From: Arion vulgaris
Lineage: Eukaryota > Mollusca > Gastropoda > Stylommatophora > Arionidae
Assembly: GCA_020796225.1 (NCBI GenBank)
Contig: CM036753.1
Coordinates: 80,187,441-80,251,440, forward strand
DNA length: 64,000 nucleotides
Reading direction: 5' to 3'
Position 1 is the first letter of the stretch. The number at the start of each line of letters is the position of its first letter. Of this stretch, positions 22,133 to 32,607 are shown in pieces. A model generated the notes under the pieces. It was not told where the DNA came from and did no database searches. It was given only the letters and a program-made list of their open reading frames with translations. The position numbers and the translations under genes are program-made.

Positions 22133-24216
22133 GACTAAAAGACACGGAAGTAAGGGATAAGTTTATAATGCAGATAAAGAACAGATTCCAAGCCCTAGAA
22201 AGTAATGAAAATACGGATGAAACTGACAACATAGATAGAACATGGGACAACATAGCATCTATATATAGCAAGAGCAGTGAAACATGTCTAGGGTACCGCA
22301 CAAAGAAAAGAAAAGAATGGATAACACCAACAACATGGAAAATAATAGACAGCCGAAGAATATTAAAAAGAAATTTTAAAAACAAGCCCGAAAGACTGAA
22401 AGCAAGATAAAAGAACAGTAAAAAAGCGCAAGTAAAGAAATCAAACGGGCTGTGAGGCGACAAAAGAATGTATGTTGGGGGACCGGCGGGTACAGGCAAG
22501 AAGAAGCAGCAAAAAGTGTGATCAGGAACAGTGTACAAAATTACAAAGCTAATAAGGGGGAAACATTACAGAAGATCAAATACTTAAAGGATAAGAATGG
22601 AATACTATTGACAACGGAAAAGGAACAAAAATACGATGGACAGAGCATTTTAAAGAATTGCTAAACAGACCACCCCCAACGGTAGAAACAGACATACCAG
22701 AACCAACAGAGGAGTTAGAAATTGGCATTGAAACACCCAGCCAGGATGAAATCATTACAGCAATTAAATCTCTTAAGAATAACAAGGCACCGGGGAATGA
22801 TACAAACCAGAACTATTCAAAATAGACCCAGAACTTGCAGCTAATATTTGCAACCCTTGTTTACTACTATAGGGAATTTCCAATAATACTGATGCATGGA
22901 ACAGAGGAGTCATCATCAAGATACCCAAAAGGGCTCCCTTGCCGATTGTAATAATTGGCGTGGAATAACACTGCTTTCGTCCCAAGTAAAATCTTACAAA
23001 ATCATCGTACAACGTATTACTGACGCTGTGGATAAGAAACTGAGAAAGGAACAAGCAGGATTTCGCAGAGGGACGGGCTGTATAGGCCAAATATTTGCTC
23101 TTAGAAATATCATAGAACAATGCACAGAATGGCAAAGCAAACCCTATATCAACTTTGTAGATTTTGAAAAGGCTTTTGATAGCATACACCAGAAAGTCTA
23201 TGGGGTATCTTAAGATGGTATGGAATCCCACTGTGTTTTATAAATATTATAAAAGCTGCTACAGCAAGTTTGCATGCAGTGTTGAAACTTCAGAACTAAA
23301 ATTTGGGAAATAAAAACAGGCGTGCGACAAGGATGTTTATGTCAGCCCTATTATTCAACACTGTCATAGATTGGGTGATGCGTAAAACAACGGAAGATAA
23401 GGCAAGATGTATTAGATGGACGCTCACAACCACTCTGGAAGACCTAGATTTTGCAGATGACATCGCACTCCTATCTCCAAACATAGAGATATCCCGGAAG
23501 ACCTGCCGCCTTAACCAATATAGTGAGATGGTTGGGCTGAAAATAAATCAGAAGAAAAATGAAGTAATGACTCTGAACATAGCAACCCCAGCACCAGTCA
23601 AACTAGAAGTAAAACCCTCCGAATACAACCTTTCCATACCTTGGAATGTTTTTAGCAATGAAGGAGGCGCTGGATCTGACATTAAAAACAGACTGAGTAA
23701 AGCCCGTGCATTCCCGACCCTTCAGACCGCCTGGAAATCTGCCCAATACAGCATCAGAACCAAAACTAGTATCTATAACAGCTGTGTGCTGTCAACTTTG
23801 CTGTACGGATCGGAATGCTGGAGAATGACAGAACAGGATATGTCCAGACTCTCCGCCTTTCATACAACTTGTCTGCAAAAAATCTTACGCGTGTACTGGC
23901 CGACTACTATCTCGAATCAAGAATTGCTTGCATGATGCCAACAAGAGAATATGGGCACTATCATCCGAAGACGACGCTGGAGATGGATTGGACATGTGAT
24001 GCGCATGGAGACTGGCTCCGACACGAAACTGCACTGAGATGGACTCCAGAGGGTAGGCGAAAGCGTGGAAGACCAAAGACAACCTGGAGGAGAACGATAG
24101 AGCAAGAGCTGAAGGAAATGAATCATAGCTGGAACACAATACAGAGGAAGGCCATGAACAGGGAAGAATGGTGTACGTTTGTTGCTGCCCTAAACGCCAG
24201 GGGCGTAACAGGCTAA
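22126..24216 (+). pseudogene. LINE reverse transcriptase (RTE type), broken
   Basis: RNA-templated DNA polymerase. After a linker region (22126-22800), N-W-R-G-I-T-L-L-S lies at about 22950, A-G-F-R-R-G-T-G-C at 23055, V-D-F-E-K-A-F-D-S-I with the first catalytic Asp at 23157, T-G-V-R-Q-G-C at 23318, F-A-D-D-I-A-L-L with the catalytic pair at 23449, L-Y-G-S-E-C-W at 23800, and the C-terminal W-T-P-E-G-R-R-K-R-G-R-P-K and T-W-R-R-T run (24040-24100), with a stop at 24216. Open pieces: 22126-22410, 22452-22664, 22896-23213, 23303-23935, 23815-24216. The catalytic residues are intact; only frames are broken. Confidence 0.88.
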
Positions 24217-24236
24217 AGAAGAGAGAGAGAGAGAGG

Positions 24237-25020
24237 AGTGATGTTAGTTGCTTTTGTGCACCATATGTTGATTTCTAGTTGCTTTTGTACACCGTATGTT
24301 GATTTCTAGTTGCTCTTGTACCATATGTTGATTTCTAGTTGCTTTTGTGCACTCATATGTTGATTTCTAGTTGCTTTTGTGCACCATATGTTGATTTCTA
24401 GTTGCTTTTGTGCACCATATGTTGATTTCTAGTTGCTTTTGTGCACCATATGTTGATTTCTAGTTGCTTTTGTACACCGTATGTTGATTTCTATATCCAT
24501 TTTTCTCATCTAAAGTAAAAATTGCCTCTAGGTATTTGAACTCACTTTTCTGGGTTTCTTTTTAAATAATTGTTTTGAATGTTTTCTGCCTGACTGCCTA
24601 TCAACATTGTCTTTTCGGTGCTTTTTTGATACAATATCTTCATCATTGTTATTAACTCGAATCAGATGTTCTGGTGGAATTCTTCACTTTCTCCTATAAG
24701 TATTTGATCATCTGCACATAGAAATTCTGAAATAATATCTTCTTTGTGTCCTGCTTCTCTTATCGGCATATGTTATAAAAAGCAGTGGTAAGAGCGCACA
24801 TATTTGTCGTACACCTGAGTTCCCTTCAAATGCTCTTGATATACCTGTCTTTGTTTGTATGTAGCTTTTACTTCGAGAGAGTCTAAAGACGGCAAAGACA
24901 AGATAAAAGATTGTATTTGAGGTGTATAAGCATGTCCAATCTTGATGAGGTGTTTGTTGATTCCATATTTTCTTCAGCAATCCCATAAACATATTCATGT
25001 CGAATCTAGAAAAAGCTACA
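24237..25020 (-). pseudogene. Old LINE reverse transcriptase, N-terminal palm part
   Basis: Continues the old minus-strand LINE. 24237-24625 duplicates 20754-21143, including eight 31-bp units. Further upstream on the LINE strand come C-A-D-D-Q (about 24718, the catalytic pair) and G-V-R-Q-I-C-A-L-L-P (about 24815), a mutated V-R-Q-G-C-x-L-S-P. Homology fades at about 25020, where the LINE is 5' truncated. Confidence 0.75.
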
Positions 25021-25339
25021 ACCTGTTCTCTCTATAAATGCAAATTGCAGATAGTTTTCCTAGTCAAGATGGCGCAGTAAACATCACTTGTGAAAAATGT
25101 GTGGTCTGTATATCATAATATCAAAAGTAGAACTTGAGATACACAGCAACTAATAAATAATTGTTTCATTGTTGCTAGGTTTTATTTCTTCTTCTTTGTT
25201 GTCGTATTTGATAGAACAAGCAAGTAACACTTTTTAATTTGTTGTATTTGTTATATTACACCAAGCCCGTTTGCTTACTTTAGCCCGTTTGTTTACTTTA
25301 AATGTTAACTCTGTTCTAGTATGTTAGCCTATTCATTTT

Positions 25340-25693
25340 AAAGTTATTTAACAACATTAACAGGATGAGGAACGTCTGGCCAATGGATAATAGCGCGGCT
25401 CCCATGTTATTTAACAACATTAACAGGATGAGGAACGTCTGGCCAATGGATAATAGCGCGGTTCCCATATTATTTAACAACATTAACAGGGTGAGGAACG
25501 TCTGGCCAATGGATAATAGCGCGATTCCCATGTTATTTAACAACATTAACAGGGTGAGGAACGTCTGGCCAATGTATAATAGCGCGGCTTCCATGTTATT
25601 TAACAACATTAACAGGATGAGGAACGTCTGGCCAATGTATAATAGCGCGGCTTCCATGTTATTTTACAACATTAACAGGGTGAGGAACGTCTG
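25340..25693. repeat. 63-bp tandem array, about 5.5 copies
   Basis: The unit runs ATTAACAGGATGAGGAACGT, CTGGCCAATGGATAATAGCG, CGGCTCCCATGTTATTTAAC, AAC. Being 21 codons long it stays open on both strands. The last copy passes directly into the family C SINE, whose head GAGCGCGGCTCCATG resembles the unit's TAGCGCGGCTCCCATG. Confidence 0.93.
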
Positions 25694-25890
25694 GCTGAAT
25701 GGGTTGAGCGCGGCTCCATGCGGGAGACCCGTGTTCCATTCAGGATACGGCCAGGGATATTTTTCTGTTGTAGGCATAATGAAAATCATAACCTGAACAG
25801 CTTCGAGGCCACTGCACTAGCCATGCGGCCAATAAATTTCTCAGGCTCTCGTTCCACCTGTCCTAAACCGCGTTAAAAGCGGTACCTACT
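25694..25890 (+). mobile_element. SINE family C copy
   Basis: The tRNA-like head has A-box-like TGGGTTGAGCGCGG and B-box-like GTGTTCCATTCAGG. The body and end (TAAAAGCGGTACC) match the reverse complement of 9945-10147. Confidence 0.72.
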
Positions 25891-25924
25891 GGGCAACATT
25901 TCTGCTTCATCCTCATATTCGACC

Positions 25925-26288
25925 TCTGTCTGAAGAGAAAATAGATTTTATGTATCATAGTTTGTTATGTGCTGAATCACACATCGTCTGTTGTGGGTGT
26001 AGATAGATCCCTGTTCTGAAGTGACAATCATTGCTACCGTTGATATAGGTGAAACTGATGACTGGAGCTGATGCAGAGAATGGTCTTTCTCTGTCCTCTT
26101 CGCTTTCTTTTGTCTCCATATGCGATGGCGTTTACCTTCTCTTCTTTTTGAGACATCCCTCACTGTCACTCTCCATTCCTGCCTGTCTCTGGCCAACCGC
26201 TCCCAATTATCTTTGTCTATGAGGCATGGGATTAGATCACGATTGCAGGTGTCAAACAAGCGGAGTAATGTCGCCCATGCTTTCTAGT
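25925..26288 (-). pseudogene. LINE C-terminal region (zinc-finger type), degraded
   Basis: The minus strand reads L-F-D-T-C-N-R-D-L, N-W-E-R-L-A-R-D-R-Q-E-W-R, a basic K-R-R-E-G-K-R-H-R run, then a tail ending N-R-R-C. This is the C-terminus of LINEs that finish with a C2H2-like finger; here the first Cys pair has been lost. A better copy is 35145-35540. Longest open piece 25948-26259. Confidence 0.75.
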
Positions 26289-26359
26289 ACGAGTTGTGAG
26301 TTGGCTATACCGATTTTATGTTTAATAAATAAATAAAAATTATGATAGAAGAATTTTAA

Positions 26360-26705
26360 AAACAGTGGAAGAAACTCACTATCTGAAGACTGCAAAAACC
26401 TTATCATCAAATGTCACGCAAAAAACGAATTATTTTAGTCTCCAGACAGGGCACAACAGAGTGAGATGTCATATGTTTAGAAAACTTAAGATTTGTGAGA
26501 AAGACCTGTGCGCTTATAGATCACGTCCAGAAACTGTAGAGTCCAATCTTCATGCACGTCAACTCCTTCAATGAAGAAGTATAGTAAACCAAGACGATGT
26601 AGCATCCAAACTTGATGAGAAGTTTTGTGACGAACTAGAGCAATTCATACATTTTATTTAATTTGTTTATGTTGTGATCTGATGACTGACAGAAGAACGA
26701 TGAAG
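26360..26705 (+). pseudogene. RNase-H-type LINE, C-terminal fragment
   Basis: Encodes L-Q-T-G-H-N-R-V-R-C-H-M-F-R-K-L, comparable to R-I-R-T-G-H-C-R-L-N-H-H-M-H-R-I at 42178. After a stop, a K-L-D-E-K-F-C-D-E-L-E-Q-F-I tail is followed by AAGAA-rich sequence. The Cys residues expected before the histidine are mostly lost. Confidence 0.6.
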
Positions 26706-26772
26706 AAATAGAAGTGTTCATTAGTGTTTTCTTCTTTTACAATCATAACTCATTTTAGTCTTAGATTGCTGA

Positions 26773-26935
26773 TTCTCTGGTATAGTTTACTTGTCTGTTT
26801 TATGATGTCAGATCAACTATACCATTTCTCTGGTATAGTTTACTTGTCTGTTTTATGATGTCAGATCAACTATACCATTTCTCTGGTATAGTTTACTTGT
26901 CTGTTTTATGATGTCAGATCAACTATACCATTTCT
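26773..26935. repeat. 53-bp tandem repeat, three copies, hairpin units
   Basis: Each unit begins TTCTCTGGTATAGTT and ends AACTATACCA, so TGGTATAGTT and AACTATACCA form a perfect 10-bp inverted repeat in every unit. Copies are almost identical. No coding. Confidence 0.92.
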
Positions 26936-26949
26936 CTTCAAAATTAGTA

Positions 26950-27065
26950 GATTTAGCGTTCCTGAAAATGAAAATCGTGTCAAATCCTATACAGGACGTA
27001 GCCATGAACCACAGTAAACGAGCCGTTGATTTTCAAGGCACCACTTTTACGCTACTGAAACATAT
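26950..27065 (-). mobile_element. SINE family B, 3' half
   Basis: Matches 50170-50260 (GAAAATCGTG, GGACGTAGCCAT, GTAAACGAG, TTGATTTTC, GGCACCACTT). The tRNA-like head is absent. Confidence 0.65.
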
Positions 27066-27606
27066 TGCTAAAATTATTCCTAACACTTCGTTAGATTTTC
27101 ATTAAATTGTCTGTACCCAATACCAGCTTGATAGATTTGGGATTATTAGACTTAACCAACGCTTAATAACTTGGAGGTGAATATTGTTCAATAGAACACA
27201 ACAATTTGTACAGACGGATTACTGATAAGAGCTTGTTCATATAAAACACCACTTTATAATATAATATTGACTGAGTTGTACTGCAACCCGTCTATTATTA
27301 CCTGATCGGTAAGACATGACATACAAGAAAGGTAAGAAAAGCACGGAAAAGCAATTAAGAATAGAGCAAACATGTCTGAAGCATAGAGGTAAAACGGCAA
27401 ACAAATAACATAAGACCGATATAACGCTTTAGATATGTAAAGATTAAAGGCGCCGGTTAAGAACAAATCATGCACAGGTATAATTCAAACGTGCCTTTCC
27501 CTTTTTGGTACGCTTGCTGTCAATGTTGTCCTTCATTTATTTAACTGGATGTGCTATGTGTTTCTGAAACTATTGAATAGGTATACATTTTACCAAAGTT
27601 GGCATG
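27066..27606. other. No recognisable feature
   Basis: AT-rich and unique-looking. The minus-strand open frame 27254-27475 is hydrophobic and shows no motif or start context that I can support. Confidence 0.45.
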
Positions 27607-27614
27607 TTTCCTAT

Positions 27615-27767
27615 CAGTGGCGGCTAGTGACCATTTTTGCTGGTGGAGCCAGACAAATATTTTAGGAAAATCATGGATTTGGGTTGTTATTTTTAATTAT
27701 AAAATTCTAATTCTACACATTATTTTTGTTGGGCTGCCCCACTGGCCCATAATGACGAGCCGCCCTG
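27615..27767. mobile_element. 153-bp hAT-like MITE
   Basis: Starts CAGTGGCGGCTAGTGA and ends GACGAGCCGCCCTG, imperfect inverted ends like those of the 107-bp MITE at 15378. TTTCCTAT (27607-27614) and TTTGCTAT (27768-27775) form a 7-of-8 TSD. It contains GGAGCCAGACAAAT and GGCTGCCCCACTGG, related to the smaller copy. Confidence 0.78.
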
Positions 27768-27904
27768 TTTGCTATATTACGAGATAGTATTTAAAGCGGT
27801 ATTATTGAAATTTGTAGCGAGAGAATCATATTTTGAAAATTCAAAGATACTTGTCATTGAGCAAGCACTATGATCAAAGACAATCAATAACAAGTGATTC
27901 ATCT

Positions 27905-28140
27905 TCTTCTTCTTCTTTGAACGCCCCATATCAACCACTTGTTAACCTCTCTGTGTGATTTGTATGTGATATGAGCCTAAGAGTGATTGTACGTCATGTC
28001 AGTTATGCACCTACAAGTAGGCCAGCACATCCAAATTCTGAGATACTTTTTATTTACTAGCGTAGCGTCCCTAACCTTATCTCAGTCGCATTTTACGACA
28101 TGCTTAGTAGATTGCAGTGTTACTGTTTCTGGAGAAAACC
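27905..28140 (-). mobile_element. SINE family D2 copy
   Basis: The minus strand holds the family D core in diverged form (CGTAAAATGCGACTGAGAT) and a GAAGAAGAAGAAG tail at the left end (27904-27920). It aligns with 31745-32015 (minus) and 38345-38600 (plus), sharing GTGATTTGTATGTGATATGA. Confidence 0.65.
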
Positions 28141-28224
28141 AAGGGGTGGCTGCGGTGATAATAAATTGGCGTTTTATGAAAATACACGTATGTATGGTAT
28201 CACATAAACAGGCACAACGAATAA

Positions 28225-28330
28225 TTAAATTATAAAATTAACGAAAGTCCAACGTTTCGACCGTAAGTCTTTTTTCAAGGATACATACATACACAAGGGA
28301 AACTAAATCATAGAACTAAGTAGGATGGAT
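28225..28330 (-). repeat. Dispersed repeat F, partial
   Basis: Contains CAACGTTTCGACCGTAAGTC, related to the GTTTCGACC motif of 36858-37355 and 46089-46295. Confidence 0.45.
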
Positions 28331-28754
28331 GACTAGAGATTGATGCGAATCAATACTTACCTACCGCTCCATGGCACAGTATTGACAACAAGAGTGAAAG
28401 TTATCTATTAGAAGTTTCTTATGAGACTTATCAGATAAATGTCTCGTATCTCAGATTGTGTAGAGTTGAAAACTTTTTTTTGTATAGTCACCTGCTGTTG
28501 TTTACAAAGAAGTATACACACATCTCATTAAATTGGATTTTGTGAATCATTTTATTTCTATTAAATATCTTTTTTCGTTCATCCGTTATGAACTCATGTA
28601 TAGTCATGCACATAATATTGCGCCTCTTTAAGACTTCCTTTCCTTGTAACCAGTGTCCCTCGTCATCCAGGCGAACCTTACTCCGACTTGAGATGTACAT
28701 GTAATTTAGATCCCAAAGTAAAAGATCAGGATTTAATGTAGCCAGAGATGCATA

Positions 28755-28852
28755 CAAATTTTTTGCCCCAAGCTTGCCTCGAACCCCGCAATTTCAAGGG
28801 CCAGAGGTCACTAGCGCAACGTGTTACTATCTTCGCTATCGGCGATCCCTTC
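28755..28852 (-). mobile_element. tRNA-like SINE head
   Basis: The minus strand has B-box-like GGGGTTCGAGGC (about 28775) and, about 50 bp upstream, A-box-like GATAGCGAAGATAG. No body was matched elsewhere in the window. Confidence 0.4.
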
Positions 28853-28869
28853 TATTGAATGTTTTAGTT

Positions 28870-29240
28870 GGTATGAGAATAGCCAGGTTCTAGCACAGGC
28901 CAGACAACTGGCCGGGTATTCCTGACCTAGATAAGAAAAGGGATCTGGAAATTACAGATGTTTGATAGAACACTGCATGCTTTTGTGCAATTTTACTCAA
29001 TTTTGTGAGACTATGGTTATTTATAGGTGAAAAATATTTATAAATTGATATTCCTTATTGTTAAACTTAACTTGTTGCATAATATGACTTCGAATTAGCA
29101 TTTTGTGTTGATTTTAAAATCAATTCGTCTATATACACCAATACTGGAATGCGAGGTCACGTGGTGTAGTTGGGGTCTGATTTCCACAATTCTTACCTGA
29201 GCCTGAGGCCCAGTAGTTTATAGTTGGCTTTGGTATAAGT
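28870..29240. mobile_element. Dispersed repeat, second copy of 13006-13427
   Basis: Co-linear with the insert in the 13-kb LINE through TTCCTGACCTAGAT, ACACTGCATGCTTTTGTGCA, and the CACGTGGTGTAGTTGG region to AGTTTATAGTTGGCTTTGG. Confidence 0.65.
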
Positions 29241-29254
29241 CAGCTCTGACAGCC

Positions 29255-29535
29255 TCCATATGTCCAATCAGATCTGATACCATGCTACAGTATAGCCTAT
29301 GTATAACACCAAATGTGATACTTTAAAATAAGGTTTCTCTGTTTATGAAACATACCGCTACCCGTGCGTACAAATATGTGTCATGTTGCTATAATATGCA
29401 TACACTTTGGTCGAAATTCAAATGTGTTTGTCCTTCATGACGTAGAAGCATAACAAGTGTGCAGTGTACTCTCATTATCGACGCAAACACGACAGATCAC
29501 TAAGAGTGGTTAACCTGGTTGATAAGAATGAATGC
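29255..29535 (+). repeat. Dispersed repeat H
   Basis: Shares GTGCTACAGTATA-like, TGTGATACTTTAAA, TAGAAGCATAAC and GCAAACAAATAA words, in order, with 40965-41155. Unknown class. Confidence 0.5.
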
Positions 29536-30414
29536 AAACAAATAAACAATGGTTTTGTTAGTGAGGAGACTCGTCGGGAAAATGATACTACCAGAACGGT
29601 TTGTCATGTGGCTATCCGCATTGTTAGAGTTAATCATTATCCATAAAAATGGAGCTTGCTTGAAAAGGGTCGAATTTAAAGCCATAGTGTTCAATAATTT
29701 AATTGCGATGCGTGTTTGCTTGCTTCATTTCTATGCATTAAAAACCTTATCAAAATAGTTTAGTAAAAATACAAATGGATGCAAATGAATTGAAAACTCA
29801 AAGAAAGCAGAATCGATTATCCAGGAAATAAAGGATTCAATATCTTATTTCATTGACTTTCTCTTTACAGTGAGGAACGTATTTAACATTTCGTCTGCTA
29901 ACATTATTTTAACTAACATTTTTATTCTTGCAAACGCTGTTAAAATCTTCAAGTATTTCAACGTGAACATGTTTAGTTTTCAAACAGATTTAATTGCTCT
30001 CAAAGCGAGCTTGTAAAATTATTGTAGTCTTAATTGTAACTGAAAACCGTCGAATTATTCAATGTATACCGGAAATTAACTCTAAAAGACATTATGCAAC
30101 ACACATCTATGTTATCTGCAACAGATGGTGGGGAGATATACCTGGCCATCTCAAGTATCTCTTATTTTACGTTTGTAAACAATACTCTTTCGGAGAACGT
30201 TTCTCTAACAAAAATGTATACATAAATTAAAGAACAACATGTAGTTGGAGTAGATAAAATAACATCTTCTCCCACAGAGAAGAAAACAAGAAGACAACAA
30301 GATACGATAGATGGGAGGTGTAACATGAAGATATTCATTGTTAGCTTACTGTGTCACATATTACCTTCATTATTGTAGCTATTAATAATACAGTAATATA
30401 AATTAGAAATATTG
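29536..30414. other. No recognisable feature
   Basis: AT-rich sequence. Small plus-strand frames (29549-29758, 29994-30230) show no known motif. Confidence 0.45.
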
Positions 30415-30842
30415 AGAACATGCATTTTTCAGTGGCTACTTATGGTTGTGAATCATGGACCATTGCACAAAAACAAGAACGAAAATTCAGTCCTTCGAAA
30501 CTAAATGCTATAGAAAGATCCTACGAATACCATGGACAGAAAAAAAGAAAGAACACTGATGCCCTGAAAGAACTAAATGTTAAAGACAATTGGCTGATAA
30601 ACAACATACTATACAGAAAAATTACATACTTTGGTTACATTAAGCGTCACGACGGTCTGGAAAGAACAATATTAGAGGGCAGGGTCCCAGGACGCAGAGG
30701 CAGACCAAGAAGAAGATGGCTACAAGATATTAAAGAAACCATGAATAGACCATCGACGAAATGGGTGAACTGGCTAGAGACAGAGTGAATTTCAGATGCG
30801 CTGCAAAGAGAGCAACGTCCCATAAAGGATACGCACCTTGAT
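30415..30842 (+). pseudogene. LINE C-terminal region
   Basis: Encodes T-Y-G-C-E-S-W-T-I (30437), then L-I-N-N-I-L-Y-R-K-I-T-Y-F-G-Y-I-K-R (30595), I-L-E-G-R-V-P-G-R-R-G-R-P-R and R-R-W-L-Q-D-I-K-E-T (30670-30740), and after a frameshift R-D-R-V-N-F-R-C-A-A-K-R-A-T with a stop at 30841. This is the end of a non-LTR reverse transcriptase after the thumb. The open piece 30420-30788 is 122 codons. The same family is at 54184-54870, and related ends are at 56345-57340 and 62350-62541. Confidence 0.8.
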
Positions 30843-31465
30843 GATGATTGTAGCTATGAAGAATTTGTGGACGAATGAAATATACGTAGTATGTAAGTAG
30901 TGTTCATCATAGCTTTGCTGCTATAACTATAAATTATCTGTTTAGAATTCCCCTACGTATTACACTCTTCTTCTTTTTGTATTCTGTACTTCCTATCTTT
31001 TCTTAGACTACTGGTACTCAACAAGTGTCTGTTAGTAATCTATTATCGTGCAAACTCTTGTAGTTTATTTTTCACCATTTCTAACACCGTCGGTAACGCT
31101 TGATTCCTGATTGAGGACTATAATTATTTGTTTAGTGTCAAGACAGAATTGTTATGAAGCAAATCTACTCTGCTCAACAGAGCAAGACACATTTAGGAAG
31201 TAGATAAAGGAGCATTCTAATCATCATCATTATCTTGAGCAGTGTCGACTTGAATAGATGATTATGTGTCTCCACAGCTGCCAGTTCCCCTAATGCAGCA
31301 AACTGCCCAAAACAAACTTTAAAAAACGCAACAAACACACACACAAATCTATTGATATGCACAGGACATCGAAATATATTTCTATGTCCATTTACAGGGC
31401 CCCCATACGTGCTCGATCCGTTTAATCAATCTGAGAGTCTTAGTCGTAGACAACTTACATAGTAG
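30843..31465. other. No recognisable feature
   Basis: AT-rich. A short CA-rich patch (ACAAACACACACACAAA) lies near 31328-31346. No gene seen. Confidence 0.5.
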
Positions 31466-31469
31466 CCAG

Positions 31470-31555
31470 GAGACGATTCAAATTTCCGGTCTGGATTCGA
31501 ACCTACGACCCCGAAACGTAAGGTACTAGCGTAACTAAGTAGCCACATATACCTT
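31470..31555 (-). mobile_element. tRNA-like SINE head
   Basis: The minus strand carries a perfect B box GGTTCGAATCC (31493-31503 on the plus strand) and A-box-like GTGGCTACTTAGT about 40 bp upstream. It sits immediately before a LINE 3' end. Confidence 0.55.
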
Positions 31556-31561
31556 AATGAC

Positions 31562-31695
31562 TCTATGAACAAAGCAAGCTATTGGGAACCCAGAAGGAAC
31601 TCCAACGAACGTGCATCTTCATAGAAGCAATGTACCTCACAGTTTAGCTTTAGAATGAGCATATGAAACGATCGCAAAGCACAAGAAGAAAAAAT
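31562..31695 (+). mobile_element. RNase-H-type LINE, 3' end
   Basis: Co-linear with 42335-42460: GAACTCCAACGAACGTGCAT, CTTCATAGAAGCAA, ATATGAAACGATCGCAAAG, then an AAGAAGAAAA tail. Only the last 130 bp are present. Confidence 0.7.
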
Positions 31696-31741
31696 TGTAA
31701 AAACATTGTTGTTGATAAAATGTCGAGGTTAATTGAATGTT

Positions 31742-32018
31742 TGTATTCTTCTTCTTCAAACGATCCATATCGACCACTCGTTAACCACTCTTTGTGATTT
31801 GTATGTGATATGAGCCTGAGAGCGATTATACGTTGTGCCAGTTATGCGTCTACAAGTAGGCTAGTGCATCCGATTTCTGTGACGCTTTTTATTTACTAAA
31901 GTAGCTTTCCTAGGTTTCTATCTCACGCCTCTGACGACATGTCTTGTAGATCTCGGTGTTACTATTCTTTGCTCCTCTTGCGGCACCGGCAGCACAATAG
32001 CGGTATACCATTCGGAAG
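31742..32018 (-). mobile_element. SINE family D2 copy
   Basis: Aligns with 27905-28140 through GTGATTTGTATGTGATATGA, CTACAAGTAGGC and CTTTTTATTTACT. On the plus strand the left end is the AAG-tail complement (CTTCTTCTTC). Confidence 0.68.
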
Positions 32019-32086
32019 TCTATTGAGGGAGACTTAGCGCCTACGGGTCTGCCTGGAGTGTTATGACGTCAGTTCCAATAACCAGA

Positions 32087-32607
32087 GACATATTAACAGA
32101 CTAACCAGTTTCATTTCCTGCTTTAATATAAACAGTGACATATTAACAGACTAACCAGTTTCATTTCCTGCTTTAATATAAACAGCGACATATTAACAGA
32201 CTAACCAGTTTCACCAGTTTCATTTCCTGCTTTAATATAAACAGTGACATATTAACAGACTAACCAGTTTCATTTCCTGCTTTAATATAAACAGTGACAT
32301 ATTAACAGACTAACCAGTTTCATTTCCTGCTTTAATATAAACAGTGACATATTAACAGACTAACCAGTTTCATTTCCTGCTTAAATATAAACAGCGACAT
32401 ATTAACAGACTAACCAGTTTCATTTCCTGCTTTAATATAAACAGTGACATATTAACAGACTAACCAGTTTCATTTCCTGCTTTAATATAAACAGCGACAT
32501 ATTAACAGACTAACCAGTTTCATTTCCTGCTTTAATATAAACAGTGACATATTAACAGACTAACCAGTTTCATTTCCTGCTTAAATATAAACAACGACAT
32601 ATTAACA
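32087..32607. repeat. 50-bp tandem array, about 10 copies
   Basis: The unit runs GACATATTAACAGACTAACC, AGTTTCATTTCCTGCTTTAA, TATAAACAGT. The last bases alternate AACAGT and AACAGC. One copy (about 32207) has an internal 10-bp duplication (CAGTTTCACCAGTTTCATT). Confidence 0.95.

Larger units (their letters stand above)
21144..24236 (+). mobile_element. RTE-type LINE, near full length, inserted
   Basis: A 3.1-kb element with an APE-type endonuclease, then a reverse transcriptase, then the RTE C-terminal signature, ending in a GA-repeat tail (24217-24236). It lies between two copies of a roughly 390-bp segment of the older LINE (20754-21143 and 24237-24625), as if that segment were an extremely long TSD. 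All coding parts are in order, but the frame shifts at least six times, so this copy is inactive unless the indels are assembly errors. Confidence 0.85.

Noticed and set aside
20754..24625. LTR retrotransposon, with the 390-bp direct repeats as LTRs
   Set aside because: The internal element has an APE endonuclease and non-LTR reverse transcriptase with no gag, protease, integrase, primer-binding site or polypurine tract; the repeats are pieces of an older LINE.
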